A stretch of 64,000 nucleotides of DNA from UBA1876 sp003446665 (lineage in GTDB: Bacteria; Synergistota; Synergistia; Synergistales; Thermovirgaceae), in the NCBI GenBank assembly GCA_040616305.1, contig CP159918.1, forward strand, positions 1,178,001-1,242,000, written 5' to 3'. Under the pieces are notes generated by a model that had not been told where the DNA came from, searched no databases, and saw nothing but the letters and a program-made list of their open reading frames with translations. This document shows positions 44,680 to 52,514 of the stretch, piece by piece; the stretch's first letter is position 1, and the number at the start of each line of letters is the position of its first letter. Made by a program: the position numbers and the translations under genes.

Positions 44680-45228
44680 TCATTCTTCCGGAACAAGAAT
44701 GCCGTATCCTCCATTTTTCCTCCTGTATATCACGTTAGTTGAACCACTTTCGGCATCACGAAAAACAAAAAAGTTATGCCCCAAAAGATCCATTTGCATC
44801 GCTGCTTCCTCCGAAGACATTGGGCGTAGTGGAAATCTTTTGACCTTGACGACGTCTTCTTTTTTGTTTTCCTGTTCGGGGCTGATCTCGTTCAGGAATC
44901 CTTCGATGTCAAAGGACAGGTCTTCCTGAGATTTCATTCGGGCCTTGTCCTTGAGATAGGACTTGTGCCGTTTTACCTGTCGTTCGATATTCTTCAATCC
45001 CTTGTCGAAGGCTTTTCTTATGTCCGGAGCGTAATCCTCGCCTCGCATAATCACTCCATTGACGTCGGAAGTGATTTCTACTACATACATCCCCCTGTTG
45101 AAGCTGACCTCCACCTGCGTGTCGAGAATGCGGTCAAAAAACTTCTCCAACTTGCCAAGTTTCTTTTCCATGTACCCTTTGAGTTCGTCCGTCAGTTCGA
45201 TGTTGCGGGTTACGAACCGAACTTCCAT
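44680..45228 (-). CDS. hpf: Long-form ribosome hibernation-promoting factor (HPF/RaiA)
   Basis: A 182-aa protein that dimerises 70S ribosomes into 100S particles in stationary phase. The N-terminal part MEVRFVTRNIELTDELKGYMEKKLGKLEKFFD is the S30AE domain. The C-terminal dimerisation domain has KVKRFPLRPMSSEEAAMQMDLLGHNFFVFRDAESG. ATG 45228 follows GGAGG by 7 nt. Its promoter overlaps that of aspC on the other strand. Confidence 0.95.
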   Translation of the reverse strand: MEVRFVTRNIELTDELKGYMEKKLGKLEKFFDRILDTQVEVSFNRGMYVVEITSDVNGVIMRGEDYAPDIRKAFDKGLKNIERQVKRHKSYLKDKARMKSQEDLSFDIEGFLNEISPEQENKKEDVVKVKRFPLRPMSSEEAAMQMDLLGHNFFVFRDAESGSTNVIYRRKNGGYGILVPEE

Positions 45229-45261
45229 GGGCTCGCCTCCCATCTCTTTTTATGATTTCTT

Positions 45262-45290
45262 ATTGTAACATCAGCGCCACTCGTTGGAAA
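45262..45290 (-). promoter_or_regulatory. Probable hpf promoter
   Basis: TTTCCA (45290-45285), 17 nt, TACAAT (45267-45262) on the minus strand. The -35 overlaps that of the divergent aspC promoter. Confidence 0.5.
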
Positions 45291-45312
45291 TGACAAGGTC
45301 AGGACGTATAAT
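45284..45312 (+). promoter_or_regulatory. Promoter of aspC
   Basis: TTGGAA (45284-45289), 17 nt, TATAAT (45307-45312). A 14-bp perfect palindrome overlaps the -10 and start site. Confidence 0.75.
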
Positions 45313-45321
45313 CGTGATTAT
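45308..45321. promoter_or_regulatory. Palindromic operator candidate ATAATCGTGATTAT
   Basis: A perfect 14-bp dyad covering the end of the aspC -10 box and the likely start point. The position would suit a repressor. No cognate regulator can be named. Confidence 0.45.
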
Positions 45322-45368
45322 GCCATGATAATCTGCAATTTGCACATCTTTGAAAGGAGTGATGGTTC

Positions 45369-46559
45369 TTGGACCTCTCGAAACGCGCTCAAAGAATGGA
45401 GCCCTCTGCGACGCTGGCGGTTGTCGGAAAAGCCAAACAGCTCAAGCGGGAAGGAAAACCCGTCATTTCCTTCGGAGCCGGGGAACCGGATTTCGACTCT
45501 CCCCCCGCCGCAATACGGTATGCGAAAGAGGCTATAGACGCCGGACATACGCATTATACCCAGGCTACGGGAATCCCGGAATTGAAGGAAGCCGTCACAG
45601 ACTACTATAAGAAACGTTTCAACCTGTCCTTTTCCGCCGATCAGGTTATTGTAGGAGCTGGAGCCAAACCACTTATCTACTCGGCTCTCAGCTGCCTTGT
45701 AGACCCTGGTGACGAAGTCATCGTTTTTTCTCCAGCCTGGGTCAGTTACGTTGAGCAGATCAGGCTTTGCGGCGGTGAAGCGGCTGTCGTGAACACCATC
45801 CCGTCAGGTTGCATGCCGGATCCCGAAAAGGTGCGTCAAATCGTAACTCACAAAACACGCGGAATGCTCATCAATAGCCCCAATAACCCCACTGGGGCGG
45901 TCTATGATTCTGAAACGCTCCAGGCTCTGGTAAAAATAGCCGAAGAAAACGACCTTTGGATCATTTACGACGAAATTTACGAGAGGCTGGTATATGGTAA
46001 GGCAACTCACGAAAACCCCTTGGCTCTCGTCCCGGATGCAAGCGAACGCATCATCCTCGTAAACGGTGTAAGCAAAGCTTATGCTATGACAGGCTGGAGA
46101 ATAGGCTACGCCATTGCCCCTAAATGGCTTTCCACAAAAATTGGGGCATTTCAGGGCCACCTGACCTCAAATCCCTGTTCCATAGCCCAATGGGCCGCAT
46201 TAGGCGCCCTGCGGGAGGCCGAAAACGATGTAGTCAAAATGCGCGGAGTTTTTGAGGAACGTCGTAAAACCATGATTGACCTGCTTGAAAAAATGCCCCA
46301 CATAACCTTCGGCAAACCTGATGGTGCCTTTTATGTTTTCGTAAACGTAGAAAAAACCTTCGGCATGAATGCAGAGGGCAAAACAGTCGAAACCGACCTC
46401 GATTTCTGCTCCGCTTTGCTTTCTACTGAATATGTCGCGGCTGTGCCCGGCACTGCGTTTCTCGCACCTGGAAATATCCGTCTGAGTTACTCCAATTCGC
46501 TTGAAGAAATTCAGGAGGGCATGAAAAGACTTCATCATTTCCTCGAATCCTTGAGTTAA
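45369..46559 (+). CDS. aspC: Class I aminotransferase, aspartate aminotransferase type
   Basis: A 396-aa PLP aminotransferase of the Ib (thermophile-type AspAT) group. Motifs: ISFGAGEPDFDSP, HYTQATGIPELKEAV, NSPNNPTGAVY, IIYDEIYERL, the PLP-Lys site NGVSKAYAMTGWRIGY and the C-terminal IRLSYSNS with the carboxylate-binding Arg. TTG start, 9-10 nt after GGAG; the nearby ATG at 45362 is out of frame. Monocistronic, with its own promoter and terminator. Confidence 0.92.
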   Translation: MDLSKRAQRMEPSATLAVVGKAKQLKREGKPVISFGAGEPDFDSPPAAIRYAKEAIDAGHTHYTQATGIPELKEAVTDYYKKRFNLSFSADQVIVGAGAKPLIYSALSCLVDPGDEVIVFSPAWVSYVEQIRLCGGEAAVVNTIPSGCMPDPEKVRQIVTHKTRGMLINSPNNPTGAVYDSETLQALVKIAEENDLWIIYDEIYERLVYGKATHENPLALVPDASERIILVNGVSKAYAMTGWRIGYAIAPKWLSTKIGAFQGHLTSNPCSIAQWAALGALREAENDVVKMRGVFEERRKTMIDLLEKMPHITFGKPDGAFYVFVNVEKTFGMNAEGKTVETDLDFCSALLSTEYVAAVPGTAFLAPGNIRLSYSNSLEEIQEGMKRLHHFLESLS

Positions 46560-46565
46560 TCACAC

Positions 46566-46612
46566 GCCTTCGGTGGAAAATCACAGTCTTTCCGCCGAAG
46601 GCTCTTCTTTTA
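46566..46612. terminator. Bidirectional terminator between aspC and carbamate kinase
   Basis: Arms 46566-46579 and 46589-46602 pair over 14 bp (one G-T) with a 9-nt loop, followed by TCTTCTTTT on the plus strand. The convergent arcC stop lies within it. Confidence 0.8.
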
Positions 46613-47554
46613 CCGTGTAATGTGTGTACCCGATTTCCCTTCCAGTGCATCGAGTGCTTCGTGCAGGCTGGAAATGATGGCCTTTTCACCTCCGGCTTCA
46701 ACAAAGCGTATCGCAGCGGTAACTTTTGGTCCCATACTCCCTGATTTGAAGTGCCCCTGCCTTGCGAACCCCTTGAGCTCTTCCGTCGTTACGTGACTCA
46801 GCCAGGTCTCCCCTGGTTGTCCGTAATGCAATGCCACTTTCGGCACATCTGTCAGGATCATAAAAATATCGGCACCGATTTCCTGAGCCAGTTTTTCCGA
46901 CGCCAGGTCCTTGTCAATAACGGCTTCGACACCCCTTAATCTATTATCCTCACCGCGCACGACTGGGATTCCGCCGCCGCCTGAAGCGATGACGGTGTAC
47001 CCCTCGTCTACAAGACATTTAATCGGCCCGGCTTCCACTATACTTTTGGGGTCGGGTGAAGGCACCACACGACGCCATCCTCTGCCGGCATCGTCGATCC
47101 ACGATTCCCTGTTACTTTTCATGCGTTTTTTTGCAATGTCCTCCGTATAAAAAGGTCCCACGGGCTTCGTGGGATTCCTGAAGGCTTTATCCTTCGGATC
47201 CACTTCAACCTGTGTAACTATACAAACCGGACAACGACCTTCGACACCTTCTTCTTCCATTAGGTTTCCCAGAGACTGGCACAACATGTACCCGATCAGA
47301 CCCTGGCTTTCCGCCCCGCAAATATCCATTGGCATGGGAGGAACTTGTTGCGATCCGAGCTCATTCTGTATAAGAATGGCACCCACTTGAGGACCGTTCC
47401 CGTGGCTGATGACTACTTCATATCCAGTCTTTATCATTTTAACAATCTGGCGAGCAGTGGACATCACGTTTTCCATCTGCTCTTCTGCTGTTCCCTTTTG
47501 ACCTCTTTGAAGTATGGCGTTTCCGCCAAGAGCTACTACCACCTTTTTGTTCAC
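46610..47554 (-). CDS. arcC: Carbamate kinase (ArcC)
   Basis: A 314-aa kinase that makes ATP from carbamoyl phosphate and ADP in arginine or related fermentation. Motifs: VVVALGGNAILQRG, VISHGNGPQVG, RRVVPSPDPKSIVE, VIASGGGGIPV, VIDKDLASEKLA and SGSMGPKVTAAIRF. GTG start with GGAGG upstream. No arcA or arcB is adjacent, so carbamoyl phosphate may come from another locus. Confidence 0.96.
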   Translation of the reverse strand: MNKKVVVALGGNAILQRGQKGTAEEQMENVMSTARQIVKMIKTGYEVVISHGNGPQVGAILIQNELGSQQVPPMPMDICGAESQGLIGYMLCQSLGNLMEEEGVEGRCPVCIVTQVEVDPKDKAFRNPTKPVGPFYTEDIAKKRMKSNRESWIDDAGRGWRRVVPSPDPKSIVEAGPIKCLVDEGYTVIASGGGGIPVVRGEDNRLRGVEAVIDKDLASEKLAQEIGADIFMILTDVPKVALHYGQPGETWLSHVTTEELKGFARQGHFKSGSMGPKVTAAIRFVEAGGEKAIISSLHEALDALEGKSGTHITR

Positions 47555-47665
47555 CGCTCTCCCCCTCCGGGTTTACACAGTTCTTCCCTGCAGATTACAG
47601 GATCTTGTCGACTGGTGTCCTTAAAACGGCCAATCATGTCTGAAACTTCCAAGCTCGTTTTGTTC

Positions 47666-47698
47666 AAAAAAGGCTGCGCAAACCGCGCAGCCTTTTTT
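47666..47698 (-). terminator. Terminator of the rpsB-tsf-pyrH-frr cluster
   Basis: GGCTGCGC / GCGCAGCC (47672-47679 and 47685-47692) with a 5-nt loop, flanked by six A and six T. On the minus strand it follows the frr stop. Confidence 0.9.
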
Positions 47699-47721
47699 GA
47701 ATCCTGGATTTGTAATATCGG

Positions 47722-48279
47722 TCAATCTTCGAGAATTTCTTTTTCTTTCATCTCGCTAATCTCGTCTATCTTTTTTATAAATTCGTGGGTCAGTTCCTGC
47801 ACATCATCGATATAGTCATGCATCTGATCTTCGCTGATGTCGCCGTTTTTCTCCATTTTCTTGTATATATCGTTGCCTTCCCTGCGAATGTTTCTCACGG
47901 CAACCCTGGCTTCTTCGGCATATTTCCTGACGAGTTTCGAAAGCTCGACACGCCTTTCACCCGTAAGTTCCGGAATCACAAGCCTGATGTTATCTCCATC
48001 TACCTGGGGATTGATTCCGAGTTGAGAGGCCTGAATTGCTTTTTCAACAGTTTTGATCGCAGTTTTGTCCCAAGGGGATATCAATATCTGACGAGCATCG
48101 GGAATACTGATCGTAGCAAGCTGTGAAATCGGCGTCTGCGTACCGTAATATTCGACCTTTATATCTTCCACAAGCGCAGGATGTGCCCTTCCGGTCCGGA
48201 CACCCTGCAATTCCTTCTTCAGGTGTTCTATGACCTTCTCCATTCTGGATCTCAATTCTTTCAATTCAGCGTCCGGCAT
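47722..48279 (-). CDS. frr: Ribosome recycling factor
   Basis: A 185-aa protein that splits post-termination ribosomes with EF-G. It has the conserved GRAHPALVEDIKVEYYGTQTPISQLA, ISPWDKTAIKTVEKAI and RRDGNDIY-like RREGNDIYKKME. AAAGGAG precedes the ATG. Follows pyrH by 7 nt in the common rpsB-tsf-pyrH-frr order. Confidence 0.97.
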   Translation of the reverse strand: MPDAELKELRSRMEKVIEHLKKELQGVRTGRAHPALVEDIKVEYYGTQTPISQLATISIPDARQILISPWDKTAIKTVEKAIQASQLGINPQVDGDNIRLVIPELTGERRVELSKLVRKYAEEARVAVRNIRREGNDIYKKMEKNGDISEDQMHDYIDDVQELTHEFIKKIDEISEMKEKEILED

Positions 48280-48286
48280 TTTTGCC

Positions 48287-49009
48287 TCACTCCTTTTCGT
48301 GATGGACTAGAGTGCCGATGTGCTCTCCGTCAAGAATTATCTTTTGCAACGTTCCTTTTTTGAGCACATTTGCGACAATAATGGGGATTTTGTTCTCCAT
48401 GCACAAAGAAAAAGCCGCCGCATCCATTATCTTAAGCTGCCTGGTAAGAGCCTCCATATACGAAACATTACGCAAAAGCTGTGCGTCGGAGTTCTCGGCC
48501 GGGTCACTATCATATATACCATCGACCTTTGTCGCCTTCAACAGGCAGTCTGCCCCGATTTCGGCAGCCCTCAAGGCAGCAGCCGTATCAGTTGAAAAAT
48601 AAGGCGACCCTGTTCCGGCTGCAAAAATAACTATGCGCCCCTTTTCCAGGTGGGAAAGGGCCTTTCTTCTTATAAAGGGTTCTGCGATCTCACGCATCTC
48701 GATTGCTGTTTGCACTCGCGTGGGTACTCCCATTTTTTCGAGGGCATTCTGAAGGGCAAGTGAATTAATTACCGTTGCAAGCATTCCCATGTAGTCACCC
48801 TGGGCCCTGTCCAGGTTTACTGCATCGGCGTTGACCCCACGAAAGATATTGCCGCCCCCTACGACCATTGCTACCTCGGCACCGTTTCTCCAAAGATCCG
48901 CAATATCCTCGCAAATATTCACAACAGTAGGCATATCCAGACCAAAAGATTTCCCACCTGCGAGGGTTTCACCGGATAATTTCAGAAGAATCCTTTTAAA
49001 CGGCATCAT
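48287..49009 (-). CDS. pyrH: UMP kinase
   Basis: A 240-aa hexameric amino-acid-kinase-family enzyme making UDP. Motifs: ILLKLSGETLAGG, VVGGGNIFRG, DYMGMLATVINSLALQ, IFAAGTGSPYFSTDTAAALRAAEIGAD. The start could be either of two adjacent ATG codons (49009 or 49006). A strong terminator sits between tsf and this gene, so it may have its own promoter or rely on read-through. Confidence 0.97.
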   Translation of the reverse strand: MMPFKRILLKLSGETLAGGKSFGLDMPTVVNICEDIADLWRNGAEVAMVVGGGNIFRGVNADAVNLDRAQGDYMGMLATVINSLALQNALEKMGVPTRVQTAIEMREIAEPFIRRKALSHLEKGRIVIFAAGTGSPYFSTDTAAALRAAEIGADCLLKATKVDGIYDSDPAENSDAQLLRNVSYMEALTRQLKIMDAAAFSLCMENKIPIIVANVLKKGTLQKIILDGEHIGTLVHHEKE

Positions 49010-49039
49010 CCCGCACCGTCACCTCCGCGCCGGGATTTC

Positions 49040-49071
49040 AAAAAAAGAGGCGGGGGAAACCCCCGCCTCTT
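49040..49071 (-). terminator. Strong terminator between tsf and pyrH
   Basis: GAGGCGGGGG / CCCCCGCCTC (49047-49056 and 49060-49069), 3-nt loop, T-run on the minus strand (49046-49040). Confidence 0.9.
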
Positions 49072-49077
49072 CATTTC

Positions 49078-49671
49078 CTATTCGCCAATGGCAAATCTTG
49101 CGTAACGCCTTATTACTATATTTTCTCCCAAAACAGCTATATTTTCGACGATCAGGTCCTTGATCTTCTTTTCAGGATCCCTGATGTACTTTTGCTCCAT
49201 AAGGCAGTTTTCCTCGTAAAATTTGGCAACCCTGCCCTCGGCTATTTTTTCGACGATGTGTTCGGGTTTTCCTTCATCGAGAGCCTGCTGTTTGTATATT
49301 TCCTTTTCTCTTTCAAGGTCCTCTGCCGGCACGTCTTCAGGAGCAAGATATTGCGGCGCCGCAGCTGCTATGTGCATGGCCAGTTCCTTGCCGAGCTCCT
49401 GAAATTCGTCAGTCCTTGCGACGAAATCGGTCTCACAATTTACTTCGACGAGTGTTCCTATCTTGCCGTTCGTGTGTATGTAACTAAACACGATTCCTTC
49501 CGAAGCTGTTCTTCCCGCTCTTTTAGCTGCTTTGGCGAGACCCTTTTCCCGAAGGAAGTCGACGGCCTTTTCGATATCGTTGCCACATTCTTCCAAAGCC
49601 TTTTTACAATCCAGGACGCCTGCCCCTGATCTATAACGGAGCTCCTTGACGGTTTCCATGTCAACAGCCAT
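49078..49671 (-). CDS. tsf: Elongation factor Ts (short form)
   Basis: A 197-aa nucleotide-exchange factor for EF-Tu. It has VKELRYRSGAGVLDCKKAL, the family block LREKGLAKAAKRAGRTASEG and NCETDFVARTDEF. The length matches the compact form (about 200 aa, as in Thermus) that lacks the second core subdomain of E. coli EF-Ts. GGAGG lies about 8 nt before the ATG; it follows rpsB closely. Confidence 0.95.
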   Translation of the reverse strand: MAVDMETVKELRYRSGAGVLDCKKALEECGNDIEKAVDFLREKGLAKAAKRAGRTASEGIVFSYIHTNGKIGTLVEVNCETDFVARTDEFQELGKELAMHIAAAAPQYLAPEDVPAEDLEREKEIYKQQALDEGKPEHIVEKIAEGRVAKFYEENCLMEQKYIRDPEKKIKDLIVENIAVLGENIVIRRYARFAIGE

Positions 49672-49674
49672 AGA

Positions 49675-50529
49675 TTATTCCTCCTTCCAGCCTTTGCGTT
49701 CAACAAGTTCCTTATCAACGATGTCTTCTTCGACTTCGCCATAGCTTTCCTGTAACTTTTCTTTAACCGAGATTACATCTTCTTCTGTAACCTCTACGGG
49801 CTCGGCGTCGTCTTCAGTAGCAGCTTCAACCACGAGTTCGCTGTCCTGTCCCTGTCTTCCCTCGATCACGGCATCTGCGAGGAGCCCGATTATCAACTTT
49901 ATCGCCCTGATCGCATCGTCGTTCCCCGGGATCGGGAAATCGATAAGATCAGGATCGCAGTTGGTATCTACTATGGAAATAATCGGTATGTTCAGCTTCC
50001 TTGCTTCGAGTACTGCGATGTTCTCTCGTCGCGGGTCCACTACGACGACCGCGTCGGGTATTTCTTTCATATCCTTTATGCCGAGCAGGTATTTCTCGAG
50101 TTTCTCTCTTTCTTTCCTAAGTCCTATGAGCTCTTTTTTCGTCCATTTTTCGGTGTTTACGCCGGTTTCAAGCTCCTGAAGCTTTATCATCCGGTTGATG
50201 CGTTTCCTGATGGTAGGAAAGTTAGTCAGCAAGCCGCCTAACCACCTGTGCGTGATGTAAAACTGGCCGCACCTGATGGCTTCGTCCCTAATAGTCTCCT
50301 GGGCCTGTTTTTTTGTCCCCACGAAAAGAACTCCACCGCCGCTTTTCGAAACTTCACGCAGAAAATCGTAGGCCTTCTCCAGGCCTTTTACGGTTTTCTG
50401 CAGGTCGACGATGTAGACACCGTTGCGCTCGGTAAAAATATAGGGTTTCATCTTGGGATTCCACCGGCGCGTTTGGTGTCCAAAATGTACTCCACATTCC
50501 AGAAGCTGTTTCATTGTCACTATTGCCAC
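49675..50529 (-). CDS. rpsB: 30S ribosomal protein S2
   Basis: A 284-aa ribosomal protein. Motifs: LLECGVHFGHQTRRWNPKMKPYIF, VLFVGTKKQAQETIRDEA, RWLGGLLTNF, DVVVVDPRRE-like DAVVVVDPRRENIAVLEARKL and DTNCDPDLIDFPIPGNDDA. A C-terminal acidic tail of about 60 residues is added. GTG start 6-8 nt after AGGAGG. Its promoter is about 120 nt upstream. Confidence 0.97.
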   Translation of the reverse strand: MAIVTMKQLLECGVHFGHQTRRWNPKMKPYIFTERNGVYIVDLQKTVKGLEKAYDFLREVSKSGGGVLFVGTKKQAQETIRDEAIRCGQFYITHRWLGGLLTNFPTIRKRINRMIKLQELETGVNTEKWTKKELIGLRKEREKLEKYLLGIKDMKEIPDAVVVVDPRRENIAVLEARKLNIPIISIVDTNCDPDLIDFPIPGNDDAIRAIKLIIGLLADAVIEGRQGQDSELVVEAATEDDAEPVEVTEEDVISVKEKLQESYGEVEEDIVDKELVERKGWKEE

Positions 50530-50652
50530 TTTTTTACCCCTCCTGCGTTTGGTTTAGCCTCCATGACTTTCTTCCCGCCCCGGAATCCCGATTTTTCTCT
50601 TCGGAACACCACCGGTACAGTCCAGCCATGTGAGTAGTAAGGCCAACGGGGA

Positions 50653-50681
50653 GTATAACACAGGTTTGGATTGACCAGCAA
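50653..50681 (-). promoter_or_regulatory. Promoter of rpsB
   Basis: TTGCTG (50681-50676), 17 nt, TTATAC (50658-50653) on the minus strand. It leaves a leader of about 115 nt before rpsB, where an S2 autoregulatory structure might lie; I could not identify one. Confidence 0.6.
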
Positions 50682-50750
50682 CTGATTTGAAAGTACTATA
50701 TACCCCATACCGCTACTTGTTCTTACGGAAAATACCGGGAGGGTAAAAAA

Positions 50751-51098
50751 ATGTCACAAGGACCTCATGGGTCTCTGATCGATCAGCTGGAAAACATGCC
50801 TCCGGAAAGAAAAGCGATGCTTAACCGGTTAAAACGCGTGGAAGGTCAGTTGCGCGGAATCCAGCGAATGATAATCGAAGACAAACCCTGTACGGAAATT
50901 ATTCTTCAACTTTCAGCCGCAAGGAAAGCCATGCAGACAGCTTGTATCGAAATTCTGAAAGGCTACGTCAAAAACTGCCTTGCGGAATCCAGGACGCCCG
51001 ATCTGCAGGAACTGGAAAAACTCATCGGAACACTTATCGACATCGCGCCGCTGGGCGTGCTCCCGCCTGAGCGTGAAGCCGAAATCGAAAAAATATAA
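50751..51098 (+). CDS. CsoR-family repressor with CstR-like cysteine pattern
   Basis: A 115-aa all-helical DUF156 repressor. The core RLKRVEGQLRGIQRMIIEDKPC and QLSAARKAM is unmistakable. Cys47 and Cys76 are spaced as the Cys pair of CsoR, but the copper-ligand His (four before the second Cys) is Tyr72. That pattern fits CstR, which senses persulfides, more than copper-sensing CsoR. Cys65 is extra. GGGAGG lies upstream of the ATG. An ATACCCCATAC stretch (50699-50709) could be half an operator. Confidence 0.85.
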   Translation: MSQGPHGSLIDQLENMPPERKAMLNRLKRVEGQLRGIQRMIIEDKPCTEIILQLSAARKAMQTACIEILKGYVKNCLAESRTPDLQELEKLIGTLIDIAPLGVLPPEREAEIEKI

Positions 51099-51099
51099 T

Positions 51100-51636
51100 T
51101 TAGCCATCATCCGGGGTCTTGTCATCAAAGTAAAGATCTTGGTCTTCCTCAAGAGGAAGGCAGTTGCTTTCGCCGCTTAGAAACTGTGCCAAAAAGACTC
51201 CCACGTTTATTTCCTTCTCAGTAACCGAGTCTATTAACTTATCACCCGAAGCAATCCAGATACGCCATGTCGAGATTGTTTTTTGAGTCGCGGCAAAAGC
51301 ATGTATTGAACTGAGAAACGACTTCCACCCTCCTCTGCCGGATTGTCTGGCAGCCATTTCTGCAAGGGCCTCCGCCTCAGTGCTTCCGATAAGGACAGGC
51401 AGCATTTTCCCATCGAAAGGAAGGCCTGACATCACATGTATAGATCCGGAAGGGAAAAACTCGACCTTTCCCGTGCCGCCGTCGACCACGGCCTGGTAAT
51501 GTTTATATTCGGGCCTTGTCAACAGCCCTCTTCGAAATACTTCCAGAGAAACTACGTAAACAGGTTGCAGTATGCAATCGATTCCGAAGGCTATTTCCTT
51601 TTTTGGCCTTATATGACCTCCGAACTTGTTTTCCAT
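51100..51636 (-). CDS. Conserved-looking protein, unknown function
   Basis: A 178-aa soluble protein not recognised. No signal peptide or membrane segment. The ATG at 51636 (MENKFGGHIRPKKE) is chosen over one 5 codons upstream; neither has a strong SD. Notable stretches are GIDCILQPVYVVSLEVF and the central MAARQSGRGGW, and an acidic C-terminus (LEEDQDLYFDDKTPDDG). It lies directly after the SRP RNA gene and is convergent with the CsoR-family gene, stop codons 1 nt apart. Confidence 0.6.
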   Translation of the reverse strand: MENKFGGHIRPKKEIAFGIDCILQPVYVVSLEVFRRGLLTRPEYKHYQAVVDGGTGKVEFFPSGSIHVMSGLPFDGKMLPVLIGSTEAEALAEMAARQSGRGGWKSFLSSIHAFAATQKTISTWRIWIASGDKLIDSVTEKEINVGVFLAQFLSGESNCLPLEEDQDLYFDDKTPDDG

Positions 51637-51666
51637 AGCCCAGGACCCCAAAATAATACGGTTTTT

Positions 51667-51777
51667 CTCAGGAGGCCCAGTTTTCCTGTGTCACCCAAAG
51701 ATCATCGCTTACCGTTGCTCCCTTCCGGGCCTGGCGGGGTTCACGGGTCTTTGCCGCACAGGGCTGGGCCTCCAGAG
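51667..51777 (-). ncRNA. ffs: Signal recognition particle RNA (small, 4.5S type)
   Basis: The minus strand carries GUGAACCCCGCCAGGCCCGG and AAGGGAGCAACGGUAAGC, the SRP helix 8 core with its tetraloop. The ends CTCTGGAGGCCCAG and CTGGGCCTCCTGAG pair to close a hairpin of about 111 nt. No Alu domain. It follows two tRNA-Ser genes on the same strand. The ends are estimated from pairing. Confidence 0.93.
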
Positions 51778-51791
51778 AAAAACCGTAAAAT

Positions 51792-51879
51792 TGGCGGAGA
51801 AGGAGGGATTCGAACCCCCGGGGCGTTACCGCCCAGACGCTCTCCAAGCGCCCGCCTTCGACCACTCGGCCACTTCTCC
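51792..51879 (-). tRNA. tRNA-Ser (GGA)
   Basis: Class II tRNA of 88 nt with long variable arm. Acceptor GGAGAAG / CTTCTCC, anticodon loop TTGGAGA giving GGA, T-arm GGTTCGAATCC, encoded CCA. Confidence 0.95.
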
Positions 51880-51904
51880 GCATTTTTCCCGATATTTTTT
51901 CAAT

Positions 51905-51997
51905 TGGCGGAGAGAGTGGGATTTGAACCCACGAGGCGGCTCATCACCGCCTAGACGATTTCGAGTCGCCCGCCTTCGACCACTCGGCCATCTCTCC
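51905..51997 (-). tRNA. tRNA-Ser (CGA)
   Basis: Class II tRNA of 93 nt. Acceptor GGAGAGA / TCTCTCC, anticodon loop CTCGAAA giving CGA, T-arm GGTTCAAATCC, encoded CCA. Its 5' half overlaps the end of the tadA reading frame. Confidence 0.95.
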
Positions 51998-52483
51998 ACC
52001 TTTTGCCACAGCCCGTCTGCGGGCCTGGAAGAACTCCCGAAGCATTTTAGCACAATCCTCAGCGAGGATTCCACCCCGTATTTTACAAGAGTGATTCCAT
52101 CTTGCGTCCCTGGGTATTTCATAAAGCGTGCCGCAGGCTCCCCACCTAGGATCCGGCGCACCGAAGAAAATCCGTCTTATCTTCGCCATTACAAGCGCTC
52201 CCGCGCACATCGGACACGGCTCGAGTGTCACATAAAGGTCACAATCGTCAAGCCTCCAGCTGCCCAACCTTTCAGCAGCCTGTCGTATGGCCTGTATTTC
52301 AGCATGCGCAGTAGGATCCAAGGTTTCCTCCCGGCGATTGTATCCCTCACCTATTACCTTATCTGCCTTTACCACAACGGCCCCGACGGGAACTTCACCC
52401 TTGCCCGCTCCCAAAGCAGCGAGACCAAGAGCATAACGCATCCAGTTTTCGGCAGTGTCTTTAAATCTTGCGACCTTCACCAA
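51944..52483 (-). CDS. tadA: tRNA-specific adenosine deaminase TadA
   Basis: A 179-aa zinc deaminase converting A34 to inosine in tRNA-Arg(ACG), a gene also present here (60702-60778). The zinc/catalytic motifs are THAEIQA (HAE) and TLEPCPMCAGAL (PCxxC). The frame has no stop before the tRNA-Ser(CGA) gene, so the last 18 codons are read from the tRNA 5' half and the TGA lies in its variable arm, an overlap of 54 nt. The true family ending is near FFQARRRA. Confidence 0.92.
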   Translation of the reverse strand: MVKVARFKDTAENWMRYALGLAALGAGKGEVPVGAVVVKADKVIGEGYNRREETLDPTAHAEIQAIRQAAERLGSWRLDDCDLYVTLEPCPMCAGALVMAKIRRIFFGAPDPRWGACGTLYEIPRDARWNHSCKIRGGILAEDCAKMLREFFQARRRAVAKGGEMAEWSKAGDSKSSRR

Positions 52484-52514
52484 GTTTTCACTCCTTCTTC
52501 CAATGTAAACCGGT

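Noticed and set aside
51944..52000. MAEWSKA-like peptide as a gene of its own
   Set aside because: It is a translation of a tRNA-Ser gene, a well-known artefact; only the tadA read-through into it is real.
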